A DNA stretch of 64,000 nucleotides from Actinomycetes bacterium (GTDB lineage Bacteria > Actinomycetota > Actinomycetes > Mycobacteriales > Mycobacteriaceae), in contig JAKOYE010000111.1 of the NCBI GenBank assembly GCA_029780675.1, forward strand, positions 1 to 64,000. Direction: 5' to 3'. The position numbers were made by a program, and so were the translations under genes. Numbering within the stretch: position 1 is the stretch's first letter; each line of letters starts with the position of its first letter. This document shows positions 29,048 to 37,702 of this stretch, in pieces. The notes under the pieces were generated by a model. It was not told the origin of the DNA and searched no databases. It worked only from the letters and a program-made list of their open reading frames with translations.

Positions 29048-30628
29048 ACGATGGGCCCCAACCTGCTGGTGAACCCCGGTGCCGAACTCGGCGACCCGTC
29101 GCTGTCGGGATTCAGCGCCGTGACGATGCCCGGCTGGGAGATCGTCGACGGCACCCCCACGGTGATCAAGTACGGGACGCCGCGCAACTTCTGGCCGATC
29201 GGCACCGGCTTCAAGATGCCCGATCTGCCGTCCTTCCTCTCCTTCCCGAAGGCCTCCACCGGGCCGGCCGACGGCGGCGAGCAGTTCTTCGGCGGTGGCG
29301 ACGTGGCCACCGGCAACCTGCGGCAGGTCGTCGATCTCAGTGCCGCCGCGTCCGAGATCGATCTCGGGTCCGTCAGCTACGACCTCAGCGGCTGGTTCGG
29401 CGGGTTCCTGTGGGACTTCTCGGAGTCCTCGGTCAAGGTCAACTTCCTCGATGAGAACAAGCTGTATCTCGGCAGCGCTGAGATCGGCCCGGTCTCCGCA
29501 CTGGATCGGTGGTTGATGACCGGCTTCAAGCAGCGGGAGACCACCGGGTACATCCCCGAGGGCACCCGCACCGCCGAAGTGGTGCTGACCCTGGAGGATC
29601 GCAACCCGAGGATCATCGGCTTCCGCGCCGACTACAACAATGCCTACGCCGACAACCTGTCGTTCTCGATCAGCTCCGACGCGGTGTCGCCCGCACCGCT
29701 GGAGCCGCCGGCCTCCCAGGTCGGTGAACTCGACCACGTGGTCCTGGTGTACATGGAGAACAAGGGTTACGACGACATCGTCGGCAGTCCCTACGCGCCG
29801 TACCTCAACAGCCTGATCAACGCGTACGGGTTCGCCAATGACTACCACGGGCTGACGCACCCGAGCCTGCCGAACTACTACCCGATCATCGGCGGCACGG
29901 ACTTCGGGCTGACCTACAACTGCGGGACTCCCTGCATCGACGTGGAGACGACGCTGGTCTCCAACATCGAAGACGCGGGTAAGACCTGGTCCGGTTACGC
30001 CCAGAGCATGCCCGCCCCGGGCACGCTGGAGCCCACCGGCGACTACTCGCCCGAGGAACTGCCGTTCTACGCGTTCAGCAGCATCGCCAACGATCCCGCC
30101 CGGGCCGCGCTGGTCAAGCCGCTCGAACAGATGGCGACCGACTTCGCCTCCCCGGAGACCGCGCCGAACTTCGCCTGGTTCGCGGCCAACGAGGACTTCA
30201 ACGGCGAGGGTCCGGTCGACTTCCCCTGGGGCATGCTGAAATTCGCCATCGGACAGTTGGAGCCGAAGCATCCCTACAACGTGCCGGCGCTCGACCAGTT
30301 CCTCTCGGAGACGGTTCCGGTGGTCATCAACTCGGCCACCTGGAACGACCCCACCCGGAAGTCCGCGCTGTTCGTCACCTTCGATGAGGACAACAACAAC
30401 ACCTCGCTGGGCATCGGCAACGACGACAACCACATCGTGATGGTGGTCATCCCGTCGCCGGGTGCGATTGAAGCCGGGATGCGCGGCGGGCCGTTCGTCG
30501 TCAGCAGCTACTACAACCACTACAGCCTGCTGCGGACGATCGAGGACTCGCTCGGACTGCCGACGCTGACCAACAACGACAAGTACGCCAACCCGATGAG
30601 TGAGTTCTGGGTCGCCGGAGTCGTTTAG
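28376..30628 (+). CDS. Secreted phosphoesterase (acid phosphatase/phospholipase C family), copy 2
   Basis: A 750-residue paralogue of the preceding gene with the same order: signal peptide, disordered module, binding domain (NLLVNPGAELG) and phosphoesterase domain. The conserved catalytic blocks are YMENKGYDDIVGS, LTHPSLPNYYPIIGG, FVTFDEDNNN and YYNHYSLLRTIEDSLG, so both copies appear competent. The binding and catalytic domains have diverged between the two, which suggests different substrates or surfaces. GTG 28376 follows the same AAAAGGAAA site. It ends 47 bases before an SDR gene that has its own probable leaderless start. Confidence 0.85.
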   Translation: MNIGRMGALAVALGIGWALAGPACTASAAPAEDDGASAASAASSAGAGERGSARAGAGTGKRSGGGADAGSESSGRSGVARAAAGVGAAAVKGDNDSPAAAGAVRPAATTISAPVAPVSAAVEVEVEVADAVVAVTSVEQPVAAAASVPVAPFVATRAARAAARAAVIASSGHSVSAVEGLPGSGSGGSPAQAALAFSVLAAARRDFEQLDAGRVAASAVGTSLTMGPNLLVNPGAELGDPSLSGFSAVTMPGWEIVDGTPTVIKYGTPRNFWPIGTGFKMPDLPSFLSFPKASTGPADGGEQFFGGGDVATGNLRQVVDLSAAASEIDLGSVSYDLSGWFGGFLWDFSESSVKVNFLDENKLYLGSAEIGPVSALDRWLMTGFKQRETTGYIPEGTRTAEVVLTLEDRNPRIIGFRADYNNAYADNLSFSISSDAVSPAPLEPPASQVGELDHVVLVYMENKGYDDIVGSPYAPYLNSLINAYGFANDYHGLTHPSLPNYYPIIGGTDFGLTYNCGTPCIDVETTLVSNIEDAGKTWSGYAQSMPAPGTLEPTGDYSPEELPFYAFSSIANDPARAALVKPLEQMATDFASPETAPNFAWFAANEDFNGEGPVDFPWGMLKFAIGQLEPKHPYNVPALDQFLSETVPVVINSATWNDPTRKSALFVTFDEDNNNTSLGIGNDDNHIVMVVIPSPGAIEAGMRGGPFVVSSYYNHYSLLRTIEDSLGLPTLTNNDKYANPMSEFWVAGVV

Positions 30629-30675
30629 GGCTCCGGTTCCGGTAATTCCGTCGGCACCGGCACCATACTGATCGG

Positions 30676-31530
30676 GTGGGGACCTACGCAGTCACCGGTT
30701 CGGCATCCGGAATGGGTGCTGCGGTCGTCGGCAAGTTGCGGGATCAAGGCCACCGGGTGATCGGCGTGGACCTTCGCGATGCGGAGGTCCACGCCGATCT
30801 CTCGTCGGTGCGCGGCCGACAGGACGCCGCGGCCGCGGTGTTGCAGGCCTGTGCTGGGCATCTCGACGGCGCGGTGCTGGCAGCCGGATTGGGGCCCACG
30901 CCGGGTGCGGAGCGGTCGATCACCGAGGTGAACTACTTCGGGGTGGTGGACCTCCTGACGGCGTGGCGCCCCGCCCTCGCCGCTGCCGACAGGGCAAAAG
31001 TGGTGGTCTTCTCCAGCAATTCGACCACCACCGTCCCGGCGGTCCCGGGCCGCGCGGTGCGGGCACTGCTGGCCGGCGACGCCGAGAAGGCACTGCGCGC
31101 CTACCGCATCTTCGGTCGGTTGGCCCCGCCGATCGCCTATGCGGCATCCAAGATCGCGGTGAGCCGCTGGGTCCGCCGGCAGGCCACCCAGCCGGACTGG
31201 GCCGGCCGCGGTATCCGTCTCAATGCGCTGGCGCCGGGCGCGATCATGACGCCGATGCTCGAGCGCCAACTCGCCACCCCTGCCGAAGCTAGGAACATCC
31301 GCCGTTTCCCGGTCCCGATCGGTGGTTTCGGCGATCCCGGCGAACTCGCCGACTGGGTGCTGTTCATGCTCTCCGACTCTGCCGACTTCCTCTGCGGCAG
31401 CATTGTTTTCGTCGACGGCGGATCGGATGCCTACTTCCGCCCCGACGACTGGCCCCGGGCGGTGCCGGCCCGGCGGCTGGTGTCCTACCTGAGGCGCACT
31501 CAGCAGTTCACGAGAAGGAGTCGTTCATGA
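30676..31530 (+). CDS. Short-chain dehydrogenase/reductase
   Basis: A 284-residue SDR. The Rossmann motif TGSASGMG lies at residues 7-14, VDL follows at the end of the second strand, and the YAASK dyad (Tyr/Lys) lies at about 155-159 with an upstream Ser in VVFSSNST. ALAPGAIMTPM and FVDGGSDA are typical C-terminal elements. It reduces or oxidises a hydroxyl/keto group with NAD(P)H; the substrate is unknown. Similar mycobacterial proteins are annotated as 3-alpha-hydroxysteroid dehydrogenase-like. GTG 30676 lies six bases after CATACT, suggesting a leaderless transcript. Its stop overlaps the start of the chagasin-like lipoprotein gene (ATGA). Confidence 0.88.
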   Translation: MGTYAVTGSASGMGAAVVGKLRDQGHRVIGVDLRDAEVHADLSSVRGRQDAAAAVLQACAGHLDGAVLAAGLGPTPGAERSITEVNYFGVVDLLTAWRPALAAADRAKVVVFSSNSTTTVPAVPGRAVRALLAGDAEKALRAYRIFGRLAPPIAYAASKIAVSRWVRRQATQPDWAGRGIRLNALAPGAIMTPMLERQLATPAEARNIRRFPVPIGGFGDPGELADWVLFMLSDSADFLCGSIVFVDGGSDAYFRPDDWPRAVPARRLVSYLRRTQQFTRRSRS

Positions 31531-32021
31531 AGCGTCATGTAGGAGTGGTGGCTGCGGTGGCGATCGCCGTCGCCGGTCTGACCGGGTGCTCCGGCAAGGC
31601 CGAGGAGCCGAAGGCCGGCGACACCGGGGCCAGCCAGACCGGGGCCAGCCAGACCAAGGCCGGCGAACCGACGACCATGACGATCGAGATCTCCTACGAC
31701 GACCTGCTCAAGCAGCAGCAGATCAGCCGGAGCGTCCGGCTGTCGGTCGGTGACTTCCTCCAGGTGAGCCTGGGGTCGAACGCGTCCACCGGCTACCAGT
31801 GGGCCGACAAGATGCTGCTGTCGGACCCGAAGGTGATGGTCCAGACCGGGCACGAGACCATCGCGCCGAAGGATGAACAGCCCGGTGCGGCCGGCCGGGA
31901 GGTCTGGATGTTGCAGGCGACGGCTCCCGGCACCACCACGGCGTCCACCACCTACGGCCAGCCGTGGCCGGGCGGGGAGAAGGAGTCCTGGGTGTTCTCC
32001 GTCAACGTCGAGGTGGACTGA
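31527..32021 (+). CDS. Lipoprotein with chagasin-like (I42) protease-inhibitor domain
   Basis: A 164-residue exported lipoprotein: a hydrophobic signal ending in the lipobox LTGC (Cys at about 21), a short Ala/Gly/Thr linker with repeated GASQT, then a domain of about 110 residues. Its loops SNASTGYQW, GREVWMLQA and APGTTTASTTY match the three cysteine-protease-binding loops of chagasin/inhibitor family I42 (NPTTGY, RPW-like, and a Gly-rich loop). The family blocks papain-like proteases. Which protease is met in a mycobacterium is unclear. AGAAGGAG precedes ATG 31527, and the start overlaps the SDR stop. Confidence 0.8.
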   Translation: MKRHVGVVAAVAIAVAGLTGCSGKAEEPKAGDTGASQTGASQTKAGEPTTMTIEISYDDLLKQQQISRSVRLSVGDFLQVSLGSNASTGYQWADKMLLSDPKVMVQTGHETIAPKDEQPGAAGREVWMLQATAPGTTTASTTYGQPWPGGEKESWVFSVNVEVD

Positions 32022-32076
32022 CACACCTGCGAGTCACTTGCGTAACTCCCGTCACTGAGTGCGTACTCTGGGGCGG

Positions 32077-32616
32077 GTGCGCATGTCTCCCCGGCTCAAG
32101 TCGGGCGTGAGGGTCGCCGTCGCGGCGACGTGGCTGGTTGCCGCCGGTTCGTCGGCCGCGTGCACCAGTACGGTGACCGGCGTAGCGACGTGCCCGGGGT
32201 GCGGGATCGACGGCGAACCCGAGTTCCCCACTCCGCGTCCGACACCCCCCACGTCGACGGCGCCGGCGGATGGCCCCGGCACATTGCGGCCGAACTCCGC
32301 GGGATACGTCTACATCGAGACCCGTAGCGGGCTGACCCGGTGCCAGATCTCCGCCGACACCGTGGGATGCGAGTCGGACTTCACCGATTCGCCGATCATC
32401 GACGGTCAGCCCGCCAACGGGGTCGAGGTGTCCGCTAGCGGCGCCAACCGCTGGGTGCTTGGCAATCTCGGGGCGATGCCCACCGTTCCGATCGACTACG
32501 ACACCTATCACGCCGTCGGCTGGACCATCGAGGCCTCCAGCGAGGGCACCCTGTTCACCAACGACGGCACCGGTCACGGCATGTTCATCAGCACCGAGCA
32601 GGTCGAGTTCTTCTGA
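32077..32616 (+). CDS. LpqJ-like lipoprotein
   Basis: A 179-residue lipoprotein: a basic start, a hydrophobic signal and a lipobox SAAC, then a Pro/Thr linker and a globular domain with paired cysteines (LTRCQISADTVGCESDF). The latter is a recurrent mycobacterial lipoprotein motif. Its position, convergent with iniC apart from one inserted gene, matches lpqJ (Rv0344c) relative to iniC in M. tuberculosis, but identity was not confirmed. GTG 32077 lies seven bases after TACTCT, fitting a leaderless mRNA; ATG 32083 is an alternative start. Function is unknown. Confidence 0.65.
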   Translation: MRMSPRLKSGVRVAVAATWLVAAGSSAACTSTVTGVATCPGCGIDGEPEFPTPRPTPPTSTAPADGPGTLRPNSAGYVYIETRSGLTRCQISADTVGCESDFTDSPIIDGQPANGVEVSASGANRWVLGNLGAMPTVPIDYDTYHAVGWTIEASSEGTLFTNDGTGHGMFISTEQVEFF

Positions 32617-32651
32617 GCCTGGTCAGGCTGTGCCTGCTCTAGGCTGACACC

Positions 32652-33590
32652 GTGGACAGCCTGGACTTTCGTGTCTTTCTGGAGCCCCAACAGGGTGCCA
32701 CCTACGAGCAGCAACTCGCTGTCGCGAAGGCGGCCGAGGCGCTCGGCTTCTCGGCGCTGTTCCGCTCCGACCACTATCTGGCGATGAGCGGTGACGGACT
32801 GCCCGGCCCCACCGACGCCTGGATCACGCTGGCCGGTCTGGCCCGCGAGACCACCACGATCCGGCTCGGCACACTGGTGACCTCGGCCACCTTCCGCCAC
32901 CCCGGCCCGTTGGCCATCTCAGTGGCCCAGGTGGACGCGATGAGCGCCGGGCGGGTCGAATTCGGTCTCGGCGCGGGCTGGTTCGACGCCGAGCACCGTG
33001 CCTATGCGATCCCGTTCCCCGGACTCGGTGAACGCTTCGACCGACTGACCGAGCAACTGGAGATCATCACCGGACTCTGGGGCACCCCGCTCGGGGACAC
33101 CTTCGACTACGCCGGCGACTGCTACACCATCACCGGTTCCCCGGCCCTGCCGAAGCCGGTCCAACGGCCCCATCCGCCCATCGTGATCGGCGGTGGCGGG
33201 GCGCGGCGCACCCCGGCGCTGGCGGCCCGGTTCGCCGCCGAGTTCAACCTCGCCTTCCCGGCGCTGGACTTCGTCGGCACCCAGTACGGCCGGGTGCGGG
33301 CGGCGTGCGCCGCGGCCGGGCGCGTGCCGGATGAGCTGGTGTACTCGGCGGCGTTCGTGGTCTGCGCCGGTCGCACCGACGCGGAGGTGGCCCGGCGTGC
33401 CGGCGTCATCGGCCGCGACGTGGAGGAACTGACCGCGAACAGCCCGCTGGTCGGCACTCCGTCGCGCATCATCGACCGGCTCGGGGCGTTCCGGGCGGCC
33501 GGGGTGCAACGGGTCTATCTGCAGTTGCTCGACGTCGATGATCTCGACCATCTCGAACTGTTCGCCGAGACGGTGATCGGCGCGCTGTAG
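32652..33590 (+). CDS. LLM-class F420-dependent oxidoreductase
   Basis: A 312-residue luciferase-like TIM-barrel protein. Typical blocks are AEALGFSALFRSDHYL (cofactor pocket), IRLGTLVTSATFRHPGPLAIS, GRVEFGLGAGWFDAEHRAYAIPFP and PHPPIVIGGGGARRTPALAARFA. Mycobacterial relatives use deazaflavin F420 rather than FMN. The substrate is unknown. GTG 32652 lies six bases after TAGGCT. It converges on iniC with only six bases between the stop codons, and separates the LpqJ-like gene from iniC. Confidence 0.88.
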   Translation: MDSLDFRVFLEPQQGATYEQQLAVAKAAEALGFSALFRSDHYLAMSGDGLPGPTDAWITLAGLARETTTIRLGTLVTSATFRHPGPLAISVAQVDAMSAGRVEFGLGAGWFDAEHRAYAIPFPGLGERFDRLTEQLEIITGLWGTPLGDTFDYAGDCYTITGSPALPKPVQRPHPPIVIGGGGARRTPALAARFAAEFNLAFPALDFVGTQYGRVRAACAAAGRVPDELVYSAAFVVCAGRTDAEVARRAGVIGRDVEELTANSPLVGTPSRIIDRLGAFRAAGVQRVYLQLLDVDDLDHLELFAETVIGAL

Positions 33591-33596
33591 CGCCGG

Positions 33597-35147
33597 TCAG
33601 CGGGCCGCGTACCCGACCACCAGGGCCTCGGCGCTGCGCACCGCGGCACGGCACGCCCGCGCGGTGAACGGATCGTTGAGCGGATGGTCGGCGCGCCGCC
33701 GCCAGCGCTGGGCGGCGGCGAAGGCCGCACGGGGACCGTCGCTCTGATCGCTCGGACTCAGGCCCAGGCGTGCGGCGGCGTCGATACCCGAGCCGCCGAG
33801 GATCCGCCGCAGCGAGGCCATTTCGTCGTCGGTGAACGTCGTTGGGCGCGAGCGCAGCTGGCTGAGCAATCGGAGTTCCTCGAACGCGTGGGCGTCGGCC
33901 AGCAACGGGTCGATGTCGGCGAAGATGCGCGGACCGGCCGCGATGGGGTGGCGCTCGACGAACCGGCGCAGTCCCACCAGCGCGCTGTGCGCCTTGAGCA
34001 GATCGGCACGTTGAGCGACATGCTGGTCGATCACCTCCCGTAGCGCCACCAGCCCACTGCGGCGCAGCAGATCCTCGGCCAGGGTCACGGAATCGGTCAC
34101 CCCCGAGCGCAGCAGCGCCATCGAGATCCGCAGCCCGAACATGCCGAACCGGTCCAGCAGTCGCGCCCTGGTGTCCTGGTCCAACGGCAGGCCGTCACCC
34201 CGGGCGAAAATGCCGTCGCCCCGGACGAACCGGTCGGCCGACAGCATCGCGGCGTTGAGTTCCCCGGCGTCGACCTCTGCCAGTGCGCGCAGGGCGGCGA
34301 ACTCATCCTGACGCAGGGTGCGTGCCGTCAGCGCCAGCAGTCCGGAAACCGGGACGACCGCCTGGCACACTCCGGTTCGCTCGAGTTCGGCGGTGTATCG
34401 CTCGGCGACCTCGGCCGCCGACAACATGGCGTCGATGCGGCCGGAACCGATCTCGTCGGCCCGGGAGGCGACGCCGATCACCCCCAGTGCGCCCGCGGAC
34501 CCGCCCACCAGTTCGCCGATCCGGGTGAGCAGGGCGATGTCGGCGGCGTTGAGGGTGCGCAGCAGGAATACCACCGCGTCGATGCGCGGCACCCCATCCT
34601 CCGGGACCAGCAGTCGCAGTGTCCGTTCCGAGACGCCCGGGGTGAGCGATGAGGTTCCCGGGGTGTCGACGAGGGTGGCGTCGGCCAACCCGGCGGCCGG
34701 CCACTCGACGTCGAGATCGATGACGCCGTTCGGGTCCAGACCGCTCAGACCGGTGGGGGTCTCGGCTGAGGTCCGACCGGTCGGGGTCAGGGCGAAGCCC
34801 AACGCGCCGCCCTGGCCGGGGTCGCGCACGATGGGCACGTCGGTTCGGACACCGCCCGGTCGGTTGGCCGTCACCCGGGGCACCGGCCCGTGCCGGAACC
34901 ACGTGACGAGGCGGGTCGCCTCGGTGGCGTCGGTCGGCGCGATCGCCTCACCGAGCAGGGCGTTGAGGAGGGTGGACTTTCCGGACTTCAACGTGCCCGC
35001 CAGGGCGATGCGGATCGGTTCGTTCAGGCGCGCGCCGATCCGGTCCAGGTCCGCCAGCACATCGGGCCGATTCCGGTAGCCCGGGTCGGCCCGATAGGCG
35101 CGCCGGGTGCCCTCCAGGATGCCCCGCACCTGCTCGCCGACCTTCAT
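33597..35147 (-). CDS. iniC: IniC, dynamin-like GTPase
   Basis: A 516-residue dynamin-family protein. The P-loop GTLKSGKST (residues 51-59) and G3 motif DTPGTSS are clear; the G4 region reads GVASRADEIG, a loose version of T/NKxD. Helical repeats fill the rest. With IniA it is induced by cell-wall inhibitors, and IniA in M. smegmatis acts as a bacterial dynamin that fuses membranes. ATG 35147 overlaps the iniA stop (ATGA), so the two are coupled, as in the canonical iniBAC operon. The catalytic N-terminus lies next to Thr switch residues (DATEATRL). Confidence 0.93.
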   Translation of the reverse strand: MKVGEQVRGILEGTRRAYRADPGYRNRPDVLADLDRIGARLNEPIRIALAGTLKSGKSTLLNALLGEAIAPTDATEATRLVTWFRHGPVPRVTANRPGGVRTDVPIVRDPGQGGALGFALTPTGRTSAETPTGLSGLDPNGVIDLDVEWPAAGLADATLVDTPGTSSLTPGVSERTLRLLVPEDGVPRIDAVVFLLRTLNAADIALLTRIGELVGGSAGALGVIGVASRADEIGSGRIDAMLSAAEVAERYTAELERTGVCQAVVPVSGLLALTARTLRQDEFAALRALAEVDAGELNAAMLSADRFVRGDGIFARGDGLPLDQDTRARLLDRFGMFGLRISMALLRSGVTDSVTLAEDLLRRSGLVALREVIDQHVAQRADLLKAHSALVGLRRFVERHPIAAGPRIFADIDPLLADAHAFEELRLLSQLRSRPTTFTDDEMASLRRILGGSGIDAAARLGLSPSDQSDGPRAAFAAAQRWRRRADHPLNDPFTARACRAAVRSAEALVVGYAAR

Positions 35148-37015
35148 CGCAGCGCCCCGGCGTTGTCGAGGACCTGCCGCAGGATGTCGCGCCGGCGTTC
35201 GAGTTCCCGGGTCCGGGTGGCGTGTTCGGACTGCTGCACCTGGGCGGCGGCGATCGCCGACTGCAGTGACTCGTTGAGCGATCGGGTGGCCTGGGCGGCG
35301 ATCTCACGGTAGTGGTCCCGCAACCGGCGCTGGACGAGTTTCAACCTGTCCCGGGACTCCTTGGTCACCACGAACAGGACGTCGTCGACGAACCGGCGCA
35401 GATTGGTCTTGGCTTCGCCGCGGACCCGCAGCATCCGGTTGTCCATATCCTCCCGATAGGCCTTGCGGCCCAGCAGCAGACCGGCGCCCAGGGAGATCGG
35501 GTTGAACATGCCCAGTCCGGCCATCGAGGTCAGCATCCCGAACATCAGCACGCCGCCATAGGACCCGCGCAGGCTGGTGATGGCCTTGTGCCCCTTCCCG
35601 ACCGGCTTGGACTCGAGCCGGGCCAGCGACGTGAGCCGACCCAGATCCGCCCCCATCTCGCGGGCGCTCAGCTCGGGAATCTCGACGGCCGCCAGGCCGG
35701 CGTCGACGAAGGTACGGGCCACCTGCTCGGCGAGGGCCAGCGCGCGGCGATGGGCCCAGACGAAGTTGTCACCGACCGCGGCGGCGACCTCCTCCTCGAC
35801 CCGGGCGGAGGTTTCGGCCCAGAACAGCGTGGGGTCGCCGGAGTCGATGGCCGCCTCCGCGCGTTCGGTGATGGCGCGCAATCGGGCTCGCAGGTCGTAC
35901 TCGACATCGGCGGTCAGGTCGGCGATACCGTCGGCGAGCACCTGCTGCCACAGCGCGGTGTGCGCCAGTGCCTCCTCGGCGTCGCGCTTGCGCCGTTCGA
36001 GTTCCGCGGTGAGGATGCGGGCCTGCTCCGGGTCCTGCAGCGCCGCCAGTTCGGTGCCCACCACCAGGCTGAGATGTTCCGCCGCCGCGGCGATCTCATC
36101 GAGCACGTGACCCCTGGTCCGGTTGGCCTCCGGGGCGAGCACCTGCCTGGCGAGGAACTCGACGACCGCCGGGAAGTTGGACTCCTCGTTGAGGGCGGCG
36201 CTGAGCTCGCGGTCGGTGCCGGCGAGGGCGTGGCTGCGCAGCAGGGCGGACACCCCGATGACCGGGATGTCGAGCCCGGCGTGGTGCAGATGGGCGGAAT
36301 CGGCCGTCACCACCTGCCGCCAGTGCGGGTACAGGTCGATCTTGGTGGCCACCACGGCGGCGACCGGGCACAGTGCGGTGGCCTGCCGCAGGAATCGCAT
36401 CTCCGGTTCGGTGAACTCCTGGCTGGCGTCGCTGACGAACAGAACGGCGTCGGCGTCGGGCAACAGCCCCAGTGTGGCCGACAGGTGCTGATCGGCTCCG
36501 TGCGGGCCGTGGCCACCGGCGCCCGGGGTGTCGACGAACGTCAGCCCGCCGGCCAGCAGCGGACTCGGTACGCCGACCTCGACCCGCAGCAGCGCGCGTC
36601 CGGCGGTGGCCGGCGCCCGGCGTAGATCGGTCTGAAGATCCGCGAGCGCGATCCCCACGGGCAGTTCGGTGGCCCCGGTTTCGGTGTCGCCCCCGGTTTC
36701 TGTGGGGGGACCGCCGTCGACGACGATCCGTGCCGCTGCGGTCTCCGCGTGGCCGACCACCGTCACCGCTACCGTGCTCTCGTCGTCGCCGACCCTGGCC
36801 ACCGGCATGTTCAGCAGCGAGTTGAGTAGCTGGCTCTTGCCCTGCTTGAGCTGCCCGGCGATCACCACCCGGATGGTCGGGTCGGTGATCCGCCGGCGGG
36901 CCTCGGCCAGTCGGGCGATGAGGTCCGCCCGGTTGCAGTCCCCGGCGACGGACGCGGTGTGGTCGATCAGGTCCACGATCGCCGCGGCTCCGCGTCCGTC
37001 TTGCGCTGCTGTCAC
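35144..37015 (-). CDS. iniA: IniA, dynamin-like GTPase
   Basis: A 623-residue bacterial dynamin-like protein. The GTPase motifs are G1 GQLKQGKS (residues 54-61), G3 VDTPGAGG, and G4 VVATKIDLYP. Long helical stalk segments flank a hydrophobic paddle (YGGVLMFGMLTSMAGLGMFNPISL, about 495-520) that would insert in the membrane. It is linked to isoniazid/ethambutol tolerance and membrane repair. GTG 37015 follows GGGAGGGACGG. Only 59 bases separate it from the divergent DsbA-like gene, and no CCCCTAA motif is present there. It is therefore expressed from its own promoter, unlike the M. tuberculosis iniBAC arrangement. Confidence 0.94.
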   Translation of the reverse strand: MTAAQDGRGAAAIVDLIDHTASVAGDCNRADLIARLAEARRRITDPTIRVVIAGQLKQGKSQLLNSLLNMPVARVGDDESTVAVTVVGHAETAAARIVVDGGPPTETGGDTETGATELPVGIALADLQTDLRRAPATAGRALLRVEVGVPSPLLAGGLTFVDTPGAGGHGPHGADQHLSATLGLLPDADAVLFVSDASQEFTEPEMRFLRQATALCPVAAVVATKIDLYPHWRQVVTADSAHLHHAGLDIPVIGVSALLRSHALAGTDRELSAALNEESNFPAVVEFLARQVLAPEANRTRGHVLDEIAAAAEHLSLVVGTELAALQDPEQARILTAELERRKRDAEEALAHTALWQQVLADGIADLTADVEYDLRARLRAITERAEAAIDSGDPTLFWAETSARVEEEVAAAVGDNFVWAHRRALALAEQVARTFVDAGLAAVEIPELSAREMGADLGRLTSLARLESKPVGKGHKAITSLRGSYGGVLMFGMLTSMAGLGMFNPISLGAGLLLGRKAYREDMDNRMLRVRGEAKTNLRRFVDDVLFVVTKESRDRLKLVQRRLRDHYREIAAQATRSLNESLQSAIAAAQVQQSEHATRTRELERRRDILRQVLDNAGALR

Positions 37016-37074
37016 CCGTCCCTCCCGTTGTCGACTATCACGGTAGGCGGCGGATCCGGAGTAACGTCCCCGCC

Positions 37075-37695
37075 ATGCGGACTGTCGAGGTATTCGCCGA
37101 CGTGCTGTGCCCGTTCACCCACGTCGGTCTGCACACGCTCATCGACCGGCGCGGCGAGCGTGGTCTCGCCGAACCGCTGCTGCGGATCCGGTCGTGGCCA
37201 CTGGAACTCATCAACGGTGCGCCGCTGGACCCGCATCACATCGGAGCCGAGATCGAGGCGTTGCGCGCCTCGGTACGGCCGGACCTTTTCGCGGGCTTCT
37301 CCGAAAAGGCCTTCCCGGGGACCTCGATGGCGGCGTTCGCGTTGACCGCGGCGGCCGACCGGACCGGGGACCCGGTGCTGATCGAGGGTGTCGGGATGGG
37401 CTTGCGCGACGCGGTCTTCGAGCAGGGCCTCGACATCGGCCGAGCCGACGAGGTCGCGCCGATCGCCGCCCGCTTCGGGCTCGATCCGCTGGATCCCGAC
37501 GAGACCGCCGCCGCCGTCCGCGCCGACTGGGACGAGGGTAAGGCTCGCGGCGTGATCGGCTCGCCCCACTTTTTCACCGGGGACGGCGGAAGCTGGTTCT
37601 GCCCCGGCCTCGACATCAGTCGCGACAACCTCGGTCATTTCGTGGTGGGCTGGAAGCGGGGCACGGAGTCGTTCGTGGACAGCGTGTTCGGCTGA
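37075..37695 (+). CDS. DsbA-fold thioredoxin-like protein with a single active-site Cys
   Basis: A 206-residue protein of the DsbA/2-hydroxychromene-2-carboxylate isomerase (FrnE-like) group. The start VEVFADVLCPFTHVGLHTL has CPFT in place of the usual CxxC, so only one thiol remains. GVIGSPHFF is the cis-Pro loop. There is no signal peptide, so it is cytosolic. A glutathione-S-transferase-like or isomerase role fits better than disulfide oxidation, but no substrate is known. ATG 37075 lies seven bases after TAACGT, a leaderless arrangement. Confidence 0.8.
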   Translation: MRTVEVFADVLCPFTHVGLHTLIDRRGERGLAEPLLRIRSWPLELINGAPLDPHHIGAEIEALRASVRPDLFAGFSEKAFPGTSMAAFALTAAADRTGDPVLIEGVGMGLRDAVFEQGLDIGRADEVAPIAARFGLDPLDPDETAAAVRADWDEGKARGVIGSPHFFTGDGGSWFCPGLDISRDNLGHFVVGWKRGTESFVDSVFG

Positions 37696-37702
37696 ATCAG
37701 CG

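Noticed and set aside
26020..29316. Antisense frame of about 1100 codons across both phosphoesterase genes
   Set aside because: It mirrors GC-rich coding sequence, crosses an intergenic gap, and its Arg/Ala/Ser-rich translation has no domain; it is a codon-bias artefact.
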